From JBKEDF01 sp047975325 (lineage in GTDB: Bacteria > Pseudomonadota > Alphaproteobacteria > Rhodobacterales > Rhodobacteraceae): a stretch of DNA of 60,036 nt. Made by a program: the position numbers and the translations under genes. Position 1 is the stretch's first letter; each line of letters begins with the position of its first letter. The DNA lies in the NCBI GenBank assembly GCA_047975325.1, contig JBKEDF010000031.1, positions 1 to 60,036 of the forward strand, written 5' to 3'. Below the pieces are notes generated by a model. It saw only the letters and a list, made by a program, of their open reading frames with translations, was not told the DNA's origin and did no database searches. Shown here in pieces: positions 52,857-60,036 of this stretch.

Positions 52857-54155
52857 TCACGGCCCTTCTGCAACATCCAGGGCACGCGGACGCGGCCCGC
52901 CCGTCGCCCAGTCCAGCAATTCGACCGTATGGACCACCGGAACCCCGGTGCCGGACCCGATCTGCATCATGCAGCCGATATTGCCCGCCGCAATCAGATC
53001 AGGGGATCTTTCTTCCAGTGTCGCCACTTTCCGGCGTTTGAGTTCCCCACTGATTTCCGGTTGCAACAGATTGTAAGTTCCGGCCGAGCCACAACAAAGA
53101 TGGCTATCCGCCGGTTCCACAACCTCAAACCCCGCGCGTTTCAACAGATCCTTCGGAGCGGATTTCACCTGTTGGCCATGTTGCAGCGAACAGGCCGCAT
53201 GATAGGCCACGCGCAGATCCTTCGATGCCCCCTCCGGCAGTCCGATCCGCGCCAGCAATTCGGAAATATCCACCGCAAGGTCCGAAACCTCCGCTGCCGC
53301 CTCGGCCAGGGGATCGTTACGGAACATATGGCCGTAATCCTTTACCGTCGTGCCGCAGCCCGAGGTATTGATCACGATGGCATCAAGCCCCCCCGCCTCC
53401 TTCACCGTCATCCATGCACGGATATTGGCGGCAGCCTTGGCATGGGAATCGTCAACCCGACCCATATGATGGGTCAGCGCACCACAGCAGCCCATACCTT
53501 CAGCCACCACCACCTCACAGCCCAGCCGCCGCAAGAGCCGGATCGTTGCGTCATTGATATCGGTATTGAGCGCCTTTTGCGCGCAACCCGTCAGCAACGC
53601 CACACGCAACCGTCGCGCGCCCCTTGCAGGGAAAACCTGCGGGTCATCCGACCGGCTGACCGGCGGAATGACCCGGGGGGCCATCGCCACCATCGCGCGA
53701 AGCCGCGCATCGGGCAAAAACCGTGCAAACGGGCGGGAAATCCTGGCCGCAAGCAGCGCCAGGCGGAACCGCCCCGGATAGGGGATAACCGCCGCGAGGA
53801 CATAACGCAGGGCGCGATCCATCCAAGGACGCTTGTAGGTCTTTTCGATATGCGCACGCGCATGATCGACCAGATGCATGTAATGCACACCTGACGGGCA
53901 GGTCGTCATGCAGGCCAGACAGGACAGGCATCGGTCAATATGCTTGACCACCTTTTCATCGGCGGGGCGGTCCTGTTCCAGCATATCCTTGATCAGGTAG
54001 ATACGCCCCCGGGGACTATCGAGTTCGTCACCCAAAACCTGATATGTCGGGCAGGTTGCCGTACAGAACCCGCAATGCACACAGGCGCGCAGGATTTCAT
54101 TGGCGCGGGCAATTTCGGGATCGGAAAGCTGTTCCTGGGTAAAACTTGTCTGCAT
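52857..54155 (-). CDS. glcF: Glycolate oxidase iron-sulfur subunit
   Basis: A 432-residue subunit with two 4Fe-4S motifs, CVHCGFCTATCPTY (about 25-38) and CLSCLACMTTCPSG (about 77-90), then two CCG-type domains (GCGTTVKDYGHM; CCGSAG near 370). It passes electrons from GlcD/GlcE to the quinone pool. ATG 54155 begins MQTSFTQEQLSD. Lies 126 bases after glcE on the same strand. Confidence 0.95.
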   Translation of the reverse strand: MQTSFTQEQLSDPEIARANEILRACVHCGFCTATCPTYQVLGDELDSPRGRIYLIKDMLEQDRPADEKVVKHIDRCLSCLACMTTCPSGVHYMHLVDHARAHIEKTYKRPWMDRALRYVLAAVIPYPGRFRLALLAARISRPFARFLPDARLRAMVAMAPRVIPPVSRSDDPQVFPARGARRLRVALLTGCAQKALNTDINDATIRLLRRLGCEVVVAEGMGCCGALTHHMGRVDDSHAKAAANIRAWMTVKEAGGLDAIVINTSGCGTTVKDYGHMFRNDPLAEAAAEVSDLAVDISELLARIGLPEGASKDLRVAYHAACSLQHGQQVKSAPKDLLKRAGFEVVEPADSHLCCGSAGTYNLLQPEISGELKRRKVATLEERSPDLIAAGNIGCMMQIGSGTGVPVVHTVELLDWATGGPRPRALDVAEGP

Positions 54156-54281
54156 GGCTAACCTGACGATCTGGAAATGATGGAAACGGGTTTCATTCCC
54201 GCAGCACATGACCGCGAGTCATCAACCCGGAAAATCCCTGCCCCGCACGGGGCATGGCGTTTCATGATGATCATGATCCCT

Positions 54282-55427
54282 TCACCCCATCAGCCCCGGA
54301 TTGAGAATCCCGCGCGGATCAAACCGGGCACGCAACCCCCGCGTCAATGCCGCAATTGCGGATATTTCGGGCTGAAATCCCCCGCCATTGGCAAAAAGTG
54401 CATCGGGCCCCTTCACCAATGTCGCATGACCGCCCTGACGTGCCATCAGCCCTTGCAACATGGTCAATCTTTCCGCTGCATTTTCCACCGAAGACCCGAT
54501 CCAGATCAGCCCTCCGCCCCAGTCCAGCATGTATTCTGCGGGCTGCGAGCCGCGGATCGTCTCAAGAACCTCCGGCGCCGATGAAGGACGCAGCGAAAGC
54601 CGTGCAACAAAATCATGATCGCGAAACGCCTTCACATCGCGGATCTGCCGCCAAAGGCCTGCCGAGGCCATGGCCAGATGGATTTCGGAAACGCCATGCG
54701 CCGAAAGGGCCTGTGCCAGACGTTCGGCCCTGTAGGAAACCGATTTTTCAAACCCCTCGATCCGTAACAGAACTTTGCCACCCAGCCGCCCCGCCTGCGG
54801 GATGAAACCCGCCCCCGTCACCTCGAAAGGTGATCGCAGGGCTGCCGCCATCACCGTGACCGCCGCCTTGTCATCGGCAACCTCCAGCGCCAGTGTGGCC
54901 TCGGTTTCCGGGATGGGCAAAACCTTGAAGGCCACCTCCGTCAGCGCGCCCAGCGTGCCACAGCTACCGGCCAGAAGCTTTACCAGATCATAGCCGGTAA
55001 CATTCTTCATCACCCGCCCGCCATTGCGAATGACCTGTCCCGAACCATCGACGAAACGAAGCCCGATCAGGCTGTCCCGGCAGGCTCCCGCCTGCACCCG
55101 TCGCGGGCCTGAGGCATTTGCCGCAACCACCCCGCCAATCGTGGAAACCCCGCCACGCCCCAGCAGGGCACGCCAATCCGGCACTTCGAAAGACAACCGC
55201 TGCCCCTCTGCCGCCAGTACCTGTTCCACCTCTGCCAGGGGCGTTCCCGCCCCGGCAACCAGCGTAAGCGCCCCGGGTTCATAAAGCGAAATCCCCGTCA
55301 GGTCCGAAAGATCCAGGGTTTCGCCGGATCCACTGCCCATGCGTCGCGTTCCACCGCCCTGCAGGCAGAGCCCACCGCGCGCCGCGCGGATGATCTCTGC
55401 CAGTTCCGCCTCTGTCGCGGGTTTCAT
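54282..55427 (-). CDS. glcE: Glycolate oxidase FAD-binding subunit GlcE
   Basis: A 381-residue flavoprotein homologous to the N-terminal half of GlcD (FAD_binding_4; LQGGGTRRMGSGSGETLDLS, and GGVVAANASGPRRVQAGACRD near 120). It is the smaller FAD partner in the GlcDEF glycolate dehydrogenase. GGAAGGGG precedes the ATG. It is 60 bases from glcD. Confidence 0.94.
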   Translation of the reverse strand: MKPATEAELAEIIRAARGGLCLQGGGTRRMGSGSGETLDLSDLTGISLYEPGALTLVAGAGTPLAEVEQVLAAEGQRLSFEVPDWRALLGRGGVSTIGGVVAANASGPRRVQAGACRDSLIGLRFVDGSGQVIRNGGRVMKNVTGYDLVKLLAGSCGTLGALTEVAFKVLPIPETEATLALEVADDKAAVTVMAAALRSPFEVTGAGFIPQAGRLGGKVLLRIEGFEKSVSYRAERLAQALSAHGVSEIHLAMASAGLWRQIRDVKAFRDHDFVARLSLRPSSAPEVLETIRGSQPAEYMLDWGGGLIWIGSSVENAAERLTMLQGLMARQGGHATLVKGPDALFANGGGFQPEISAIAALTRGLRARFDPRGILNPGLMG

Positions 55428-55487
55428 TGCTGCCCCTTCCTGTCGGCAAATATACCGGGGATCCGGAAAAGTCCCCGACCCACAGCC

Positions 55488-56921
55488 TCAAGCCACACGC
55501 CGTGCCGCCGTTATCTCCAGTGGGAACACCTTGGCCGGATTCAAAAGCCATTTGGGGTCAAACACATCCTTTACGCGCAGCTGCGCCTCCAGATCCTCCG
55601 GCGCATATTGCACCCCCATCAGATCGCGCTTTTCAACCCCAACGCCATGTTCACCGGTCAGGCATCCCCCCACCTCGACACAAAGCTTCAGGATTTCCGC
55701 GCCGAAAGCCTCGCATCTTTCCAGATCACCGGGCTTGTTGGCATCGAAAAGGATCAGCGGATGCATATTCCCGTCCCCGGCATGAAAAACATTTGCCACA
55801 TCCAATCCAAAATCCCGGCTCATCTCGGCAATCCGGCGCAGGACCATGGGCAGGGCGGATACCGGGATCGTGCCATCAAGGCACATGTAATCATTGATCT
55901 GCCCCATTGCCCCGAATGCGGATTTTCGACCCAGCCAGATCCGTGCCGCCTGATCCTCATCGGCGGCTTCACGAATTTCCACCGGATCATGGCGGCGGGC
56001 GATTTCCGTGATCCGGGACAGCTGATCCTCGATCTCGGTGGGGCTTCCTTCCACCTCCACGATCAGAAGCGCCTCGCACATGGGGTAACCCGCCTTCGCA
56101 AAGGCCTCCGTCGCCTCTATGCAGGGGCGGTCCATGAATTCTATGGCTACCGGCAAAATACCGGCCTTGATGATATCGGAAACACAGGTCCCCGCAACTT
56201 CGTTGGAATCGAACCCGATCAGCACGGGCAGCGCACCTTCCGGTTTGGGCAGGATGCGCAGGACGGCCTCCGTCACCACGCCAAGCTGGCCTTCCGATCC
56301 GCAGATCACGGCCAACAGGTCGATGCCGCCCGCATCCATCCATGGACCGCCGATTTCAACCACCGTCCCGTCCATCTGCACCAGTGTCACACCCAAAAGA
56401 TTGTTCGTCGTCACCCCGTATTTCAGGCAATGCGCCCCCCCGGAATTCATCCCGACATTTCCGGCAATCGCGCAGGCCAGTTGGCTTGACGGATCGGGTG
56501 CATAGAAAAATCCCTCCGCCTCCACCGCGCCTGTTACTGACAGGTTGGTACGCCCGGATTGTACATGGATGAAACGGTCGTCATAATCGACCTCCAGCAC
56601 CGCATTCATCCGCGCCACGCCCAGGATAACGCAATCCGCCGTGGGCAGGGCACCACCCGCAAGGCTGGTGCCGGATCCGCGTGGCACGACCGGAACGCCC
56701 AGACGGTGGCAGATCCTCAACACCTGTGAAACTTCCGCCGTGCTGCGTGGCAGGACCGCAGCCAGCGGCGGGCAGCGATAAGCCGTCAACGCATCGCATT
56801 CATAAGCGCGCAATTCGATTTCATCACGGATGATCGCATCGGATGGCAACACCGCCGCCAAAGCCGCAAGAAGCTCACCCTTCCGGGAAAGCACGCCCCT
56901 ATCGACGTCCGGCATATCCAT
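55488..56921 (-). CDS. glcD: Glycolate oxidase subunit GlcD
   Basis: A 477-residue FAD-linked 2-hydroxy acid dehydrogenase, the catalytic subunit oxidising glycolate (and D-lactate) to glyoxylate. The FAD domain has VPRGSGTSLAGGALPT (about 77-92) and NVGMNSGGAHCLKYGVT (about 155-171); the FAD-oxidase C domain ends in HAGDGNMHPLILFD and GEHGVGVEKR. Start at 56921; ATG 56915 is a near alternative. A strong promoter with an overlapping palindrome lies just upstream. Confidence 0.96.
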   Translation of the reverse strand: MDMPDVDRGVLSRKGELLAALAAVLPSDAIIRDEIELRAYECDALTAYRCPPLAAVLPRSTAEVSQVLRICHRLGVPVVPRGSGTSLAGGALPTADCVILGVARMNAVLEVDYDDRFIHVQSGRTNLSVTGAVEAEGFFYAPDPSSQLACAIAGNVGMNSGGAHCLKYGVTTNNLLGVTLVQMDGTVVEIGGPWMDAGGIDLLAVICGSEGQLGVVTEAVLRILPKPEGALPVLIGFDSNEVAGTCVSDIIKAGILPVAIEFMDRPCIEATEAFAKAGYPMCEALLIVEVEGSPTEIEDQLSRITEIARRHDPVEIREAADEDQAARIWLGRKSAFGAMGQINDYMCLDGTIPVSALPMVLRRIAEMSRDFGLDVANVFHAGDGNMHPLILFDANKPGDLERCEAFGAEILKLCVEVGGCLTGEHGVGVEKRDLMGVQYAPEDLEAQLRVKDVFDPKWLLNPAKVFPLEITAARRVA

Positions 56922-56938
56922 GTCACACCCCCCGAAAT

Positions 56939-56976
56939 ATTGGTAATATTATATGACCAATTAATACCTTTAGCAA
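56939..56976 (-). promoter_or_regulatory. glcD promoter overlapped by a 23-base palindrome
   Basis: On the reverse strand TTGCTA (56971-56976) lies 17 bases from a consensus TATAAT (56948-56953). Centred on the -10 box is a near-perfect dyad, 56939-56961, with arms ATTGGT and ACCAAT and inner ATAT-T-ATAT; only one of 11 pairs fails. This is a strong operator candidate for a repressor of the glycolate genes (GntR/GlcC-type control is known for glc genes elsewhere). No regulator gene is adjacent. Confidence 0.6.
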
Positions 56977-57069
56977 GCCGGGAAACCGGGATATGGCTGG
57001 CACGATGTTCCTGTATCCCGATACCGTGATCAACGAATTCACCTGTACCTTGCGTCAGGTAGCCATACC

Positions 57070-57693
57070 ATGACTTCCGCCACGTCCCAGATCGCCGGGG
57101 TGGTTCTGGCGGGCGGCCGGGCCCGGCGGATGGGTGGGCGGAACAAGGCATTCATCGAGGTTGCCGGGCGTCGGATGATTGATCATGTCCTGGCCCGGCT
57201 TTGCCCGCAGGTGGTGGCAACCGCCATCAGCGTCAATGACGATCTTGCCCAATGGCAGGAATTCGGCCTGCCCCTGCTGCCGGACAGTTTTCCTGATCGC
57301 CCCGGTCCGCTTGCCGGGATCCTTGCCGGACTGGACTGGGCCGCCGCAGAGGGTTTCACGGCAATTGTCACGGTCGCCACCGACACGCCGTTTTTTCCCC
57401 GTGATCTGGTCTCGCACCTTTGCGCAGCACGGGGTACAAATGGGGTCACCCTTGCCGCAAGCCCCGATCGGGCAGGACGTTTGCAACAACATCCCGTCTT
57501 CGGGCTCTGGCCCGTGCGCTTGCGCGAAAACCTGCGGGATTCCCTGAAGGCCGGAACACGCCGGGCCGGTCAATGGGCGCGCCTTCACGATGCCGGACAG
57601 ACGGATTTTTCCGGGCCGGAGGATCCGTTTTTCAATATCAATACACCTGATGATCTGCGCCGGGCCGGGGAAGTAGCCGCGCGCCTGGCCTGA
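57070..57693 (+). CDS. mobA: Molybdenum cofactor guanylyltransferase
   Basis: A 207-residue GT-A-fold nucleotidyltransferase adding GMP to molybdopterin. The GTP loop LAGGRARRMGGRNKAFIEVA (about 13-32), the metal Asp in VATDTPFFPRDL (about 100-111) and the C-terminal FFNINTPDDLRRA are present. Divergent from glcD; SD CAGGTAG. MobB is not adjacent. Molybdenum enzymes are not in the window. Confidence 0.92.
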   Translation: MTSATSQIAGVVLAGGRARRMGGRNKAFIEVAGRRMIDHVLARLCPQVVATAISVNDDLAQWQEFGLPLLPDSFPDRPGPLAGILAGLDWAAAEGFTAIVTVATDTPFFPRDLVSHLCAARGTNGVTLAASPDRAGRLQQHPVFGLWPVRLRENLRDSLKAGTRRAGQWARLHDAGQTDFSGPEDPFFNINTPDDLRRAGEVAARLA

Positions 57694-57708
57694 AGCGCCA
57701 CGATCACA

Positions 57709-58005
57709 TTATTCACCCTGCCCCTGGGGCAAATCATCTTTAGCCGGGTCCGGAATATTCACCGACGCCAAATCGCAACGGATAAGATAGGCTGTTTCCT
57801 CCCCCTCGGGTAAGGTATCGATCAATTCATGCCCCGCCTCATTACAGAAATGCGGCACATCGATGATTGCGGCAGGATCGGTTGCAACCAATCGCAAAAC
57901 CTCACCCCGCCGCATGGTCAGAAGCCGTTTGCGCGCTCTCAATACCGGCAGCGGGCACAAAAGGCCGCGCGCATCTATTTCCTCATCCCAGCTTTTATTC
58001 GTCAT
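57709..58005 (-). CDS. TusA-family sulfurtransferase
   Basis: A 98-residue protein; the sulfur-carrying Cys is in DARGLLCPLPVLRARK (Cys about 17), followed by the small alpha/beta fold (GEVLRLVATDPAAIIDVPHFC). Such proteins relay persulfide sulfur to tRNA modification or, in some bacteria, to molybdenum cofactor synthesis. ATG 58005 gives MTNKSWDEEIDARG. Convergent with mobA; a MoCo link is inference. Confidence 0.9.
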   Translation of the reverse strand: MTNKSWDEEIDARGLLCPLPVLRARKRLLTMRRGEVLRLVATDPAAIIDVPHFCNEAGHELIDTLPEGEETAYLIRCDLASVNIPDPAKDDLPQGQGE

Positions 58006-58132
58006 CCGATCAGCAACAGACCTCAAACAGTGTGCGGGTATTTTCCCGCATCCTGTCTACCAGATTTCCGCCGCAGGGCGAGCCCACCCCTTGTCAGACA
58101 GCACCGGTCTCGATGTGAAACCATCGCGCCTG

Positions 58133-59518
58133 TCATCTGTTCCGTTTCAGATAATAGGATTTCGGGCGTGTCACCGCATGATACCCCAGATGGGAAAGCG
58201 CAATCCCATGCCCGGAATCCTTGCATCCGGTCCACCCCAATGCCGGATCAAGATAGTCACAGCGGTTCATGTAGACAGTTCCGGTTTGCACTCTTGCACC
58301 GATTTTCTCCACCGCCCCCACATCGCCCGACCAGATTGAACATGTCAGCCCATAGCGGCTGTCATTCATCAGCGAAATCGCCTCATCATCACTGGAAACC
58401 TTCATGATCCCGACAACGGGACCAAAGGTTTCATCCTTCATCACCCGCATCGAATGATCCACATCAATCAGGACCTGGGGTGCCAGATAGGCTGCACCAT
58501 CATCGGCCCGAAACCCATCCGGACTGATCAATGCCCGTGCGCCCGTAGCAACGGCTTCGGCGACATGATCACGCACCCTTTGCGCAATATGGGGTTTTGC
58601 CATGGGGCCAAGTGTCGTTGCCGGATCGAAAGGTGATCCAAGCCGCAACCCCTCAACCCAGACCACTGCCTTTTCGACAAAATCATCAAAGCGATCCTGC
58701 TGTACATAGATCCGTTCAACCCTGCTGCAACCCTGACCGGAGTTGAACATCGATCCATCCATCAACCCGTCGACTGCCGCATCAAGATCGGCGTCGTCGC
58801 GAACATAACCCGGATCCTTGCCTGCAGTTTCCAGCCCGATCCGGGTAAAGGTTCCTGCGGCAGCGCGTTCTATTGCCCGGCCACCTTCGACGGATCCGGT
58901 AAACCGGATAAAATCAAAGGACCGCGCCGCAATCAGCGCCTCGGTCGTCTCGTGATCCAACACGACATTCTGAAAGATTTCCGGCGGAACGCCCGCATTG
59001 TGAAAAGCCTCTGCCAGCCGCTCCCCTGCCACAAGCGTCTGGCTCGCATGTTTCAGCAATACCGAATTCCCCGCAATCAGTGCCTGGATCAACGTGTTGA
59101 TCACGGTCAGAAACGGGTAGTTCCAGGAGGCGATGATCAACACCACGCCCGCAGGTTCACGCGCCGCTACCCTGCGTACCCGTGGGCTGTCTTCCACCAC
59201 CACCGGCGCCAGCCCCTCGGCCGCGATTGCGGCCAGATATTCGGTGCGTTGCGTCACGCCGCTGAATTCCCCTGCGCCGAAACTGATGGGCCGCCCCATC
59301 TGCCAGGCAAGTTCCTCAACCAGTTGATCCTTCATTTCATTGAGCTTCGCGACACCACCCCGGACGGCCGTGATCCGGTCTTCCAGCGGCAGCGCGGCCC
59401 AGGCGGGTTGCACCCGGCGCGCCCGAACCACCGCCGCCTCCGCCTTTTCCAGATCAAACGGCATCCGCGTGGCCCAAACGGAACCATCAACGGGCGAAAT
59501 CAGTTGGATCGCTGTCAT
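58133..59518 (-). CDS. NAD(P)-dependent aldehyde dehydrogenase
   Basis: A 461-residue ALDH. The catalytic Cys is in FNSGQGCSRVERIYV (about 258) and the general-base Glu in GLETAGKDPGYV, near 230, where ETAGK replaces the common ELGGK; the cofactor-binding FTGSVEGGRA is near residue 205. ATG 59518 follows GGGAGGAGGAC. Neighbours (glycolate oxidase, hydroxypyruvate/glyoxylate reductase) suggest glycolaldehyde or another short aldehyde, but 2-oxoglutarate semialdehyde cannot be ruled out. The gap to the next gene (59519-59785, 267 bases) holds no gene; GGCCAG/CTGGCC at 59737-59759 is a weak dyad. Confidence 0.9.
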   Translation of the reverse strand: MTAIQLISPVDGSVWATRMPFDLEKAEAAVVRARRVQPAWAALPLEDRITAVRGGVAKLNEMKDQLVEELAWQMGRPISFGAGEFSGVTQRTEYLAAIAAEGLAPVVVEDSPRVRRVAAREPAGVVLIIASWNYPFLTVINTLIQALIAGNSVLLKHASQTLVAGERLAEAFHNAGVPPEIFQNVVLDHETTEALIAARSFDFIRFTGSVEGGRAIERAAAGTFTRIGLETAGKDPGYVRDDADLDAAVDGLMDGSMFNSGQGCSRVERIYVQQDRFDDFVEKAVVWVEGLRLGSPFDPATTLGPMAKPHIAQRVRDHVAEAVATGARALISPDGFRADDGAAYLAPQVLIDVDHSMRVMKDETFGPVVGIMKVSSDDEAISLMNDSRYGLTCSIWSGDVGAVEKIGARVQTGTVYMNRCDYLDPALGWTGCKDSGHGIALSHLGYHAVTRPKSYYLKRNR

Positions 59519-59785
59519 GTCCTCCTCCCTTCGGGGGCCGGCGTTCATGCCCTTTTCGGCGGGCAATCGACCTTTTGGTTCGCTAACGCACGGTCATGTT
59601 CGGCCAGATCCCGGATTACGGCGGATGATGGCAATGCATGTCATCATCGCCCCCTTCTGCAAACAAGGTCGCCAGTGCCTGTGGCCGGCACATTTCAACT
59701 TCCCCAAGGATTATAGAGCATCATAATTTGCGTTTGGGCCAGTAAAATATGACCTGGCCGGCCTCAAAACACATCTGCAAGGCGA

Positions 59786-60036
59786 TCAATACCCCCGCCC
59801 CCGATCCACCAAATTGACAAAAGCCTCACCCGTCGCGCCGCGCCGGATATTTTCCACGACGACACGGCTGGCCGAAACCGGGCGCGTCTCGGCGGCGATA
59901 TGGGGCGTGACGGTTACGCGCGGGTGGCCCCAGAAGGGATGCGCCCCAGGCAGCGGTTCCTCGCGGAACACGTCAAGTGTGGCATGACCGATCCGCCCGG
60001 CATCCAGGGCCTCCAGCAGCGCATCATCCTCGATCA
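59786..60036 (-). CDS. 2-hydroxyacid dehydrogenase (glyoxylate/hydroxypyruvate reductase A), 3' fragment
   Basis: The last 83 residues of a D-isomer 2-hydroxyacid dehydrogenase; the N-terminal part lies beyond the right edge. LDVFREEPLPGAHPFWGHPR and VTVTPHIAAETRP include the active-site Glu and His of the family, in the GhrA-like form. It would reduce glyoxylate to glycolate and hydroxypyruvate to glycerate with NADPH, the reverse direction to the nearby glycolate oxidase. Confidence 0.85.
   Translation of the reverse strand, partial: IEDDALLEALDAGRIGHATLDVFREEPLPGAHPFWGHPRVTVTPHIAAETRPVSASRVVVENIRRGATGEAFVNLVDRGRGY

Noticed and set aside
1..60036. tRNA, rRNA, CRISPR arrays, insertion sequences, prophage
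   Set aside because: No cloverleaf-like, rRNA-like, regularly spaced repeat, transposase or integrase sequence was recognised on either strand.

Overview
The window is about 60 kb of GC-rich bacterial chromosome, almost certainly from an alphaproteobacterium of the Rhodobacterales (Rhodobacteraceae/Paracoccaceae, Paracoccus-like). Pointers are the RimO N-terminus, the folB-folP-glmM order, the gamma-glutamylcyclotransferase/DUF2125/stator-like cluster, the LysR-type OxyR divergent from katG, and the separate glcDEF genes. It is mostly core metabolism with some accessory catabolic loci. I see no rRNA, tRNA, insertion sequence, integrase, phage gene or CRISPR array.

Layout. 1-0.6 kb: start of an ATP synthase operon (atpH, then atpA running off the left edge). 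0.9-5.0 kb: methyltransferase, gloB and clpA. 5.2-7.4 kb: cardiolipin synthase and a Crp/Fnr regulator. 7.5-14.3 kb: selO, adenine deaminase, an AsmA protein and rimO. 14.4-18.3 kb: an overlapping propionyl-CoA synthetase / Hpt-like / sigma-54 response-regulator operon. 18.4-26.4 kb: a hydroxyproline uptake and breakdown operon (pyrroline-4-hydroxy-2-carboxylate deaminase, polar amino acid ABC transporter, D-amino acid dehydrogenase, 4-hydroxyproline epimerase, fused aconitase-X). 26.5-31.1 kb: a ClC protein, oxyR and katG. 31.2-34.3 kb: histidine genes hisB-hisH-hisA-hisF-hisE, in which hisF carries a one-base frameshift. 34.4-38.4 kb: LysE exporter, aminotransferase, two overlapping Lrp regulators and ilvC. 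38.4-43.7 kb: cell-wall and folate genes (GT51 protein, glmM, folP, folB, cell wall hydrolase) and a cupin. 43.8-48.2 kb: a divergent PPDK-like protein facing purEK. 48.3-52.8 kb: a MotA/MotB-like membrane pair with long coiled coils, ChaC and DUF2125. 52.9-60.0 kb: glycolate oxidase glcDEF, mobA, a TusA-like protein, an aldehyde dehydrogenase and the end of a glyoxylate/hydroxypyruvate reductase.

How it fits together. The hydroxyproline operon can import hydroxyproline, epimerise 4-hydroxy-L-proline to the D form, oxidise it and convert the product to 2-oxoglutarate semialdehyde. The last dehydrogenase, and the reductase needed after aconitase-X, are not in the operon. The right end is devoted to glycolate/glyoxylate/aldehyde redox chemistry.

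Points most worth a second look: the prpE-hpt-response regulator operon with a degenerate phosphotransfer motif; the PPDK relative with an apparently dead ATP-grasp domain but intact His and PEP domains; the orphan stator-like pair that resembles ZorAB without ZorCD; a GT51 protein that appears to lack its second catalytic glutamate; the hisF frameshift; two near-perfect inverted repeats between katG and hisE; and a long palindrome covering the -10 box of the glcD promoter.
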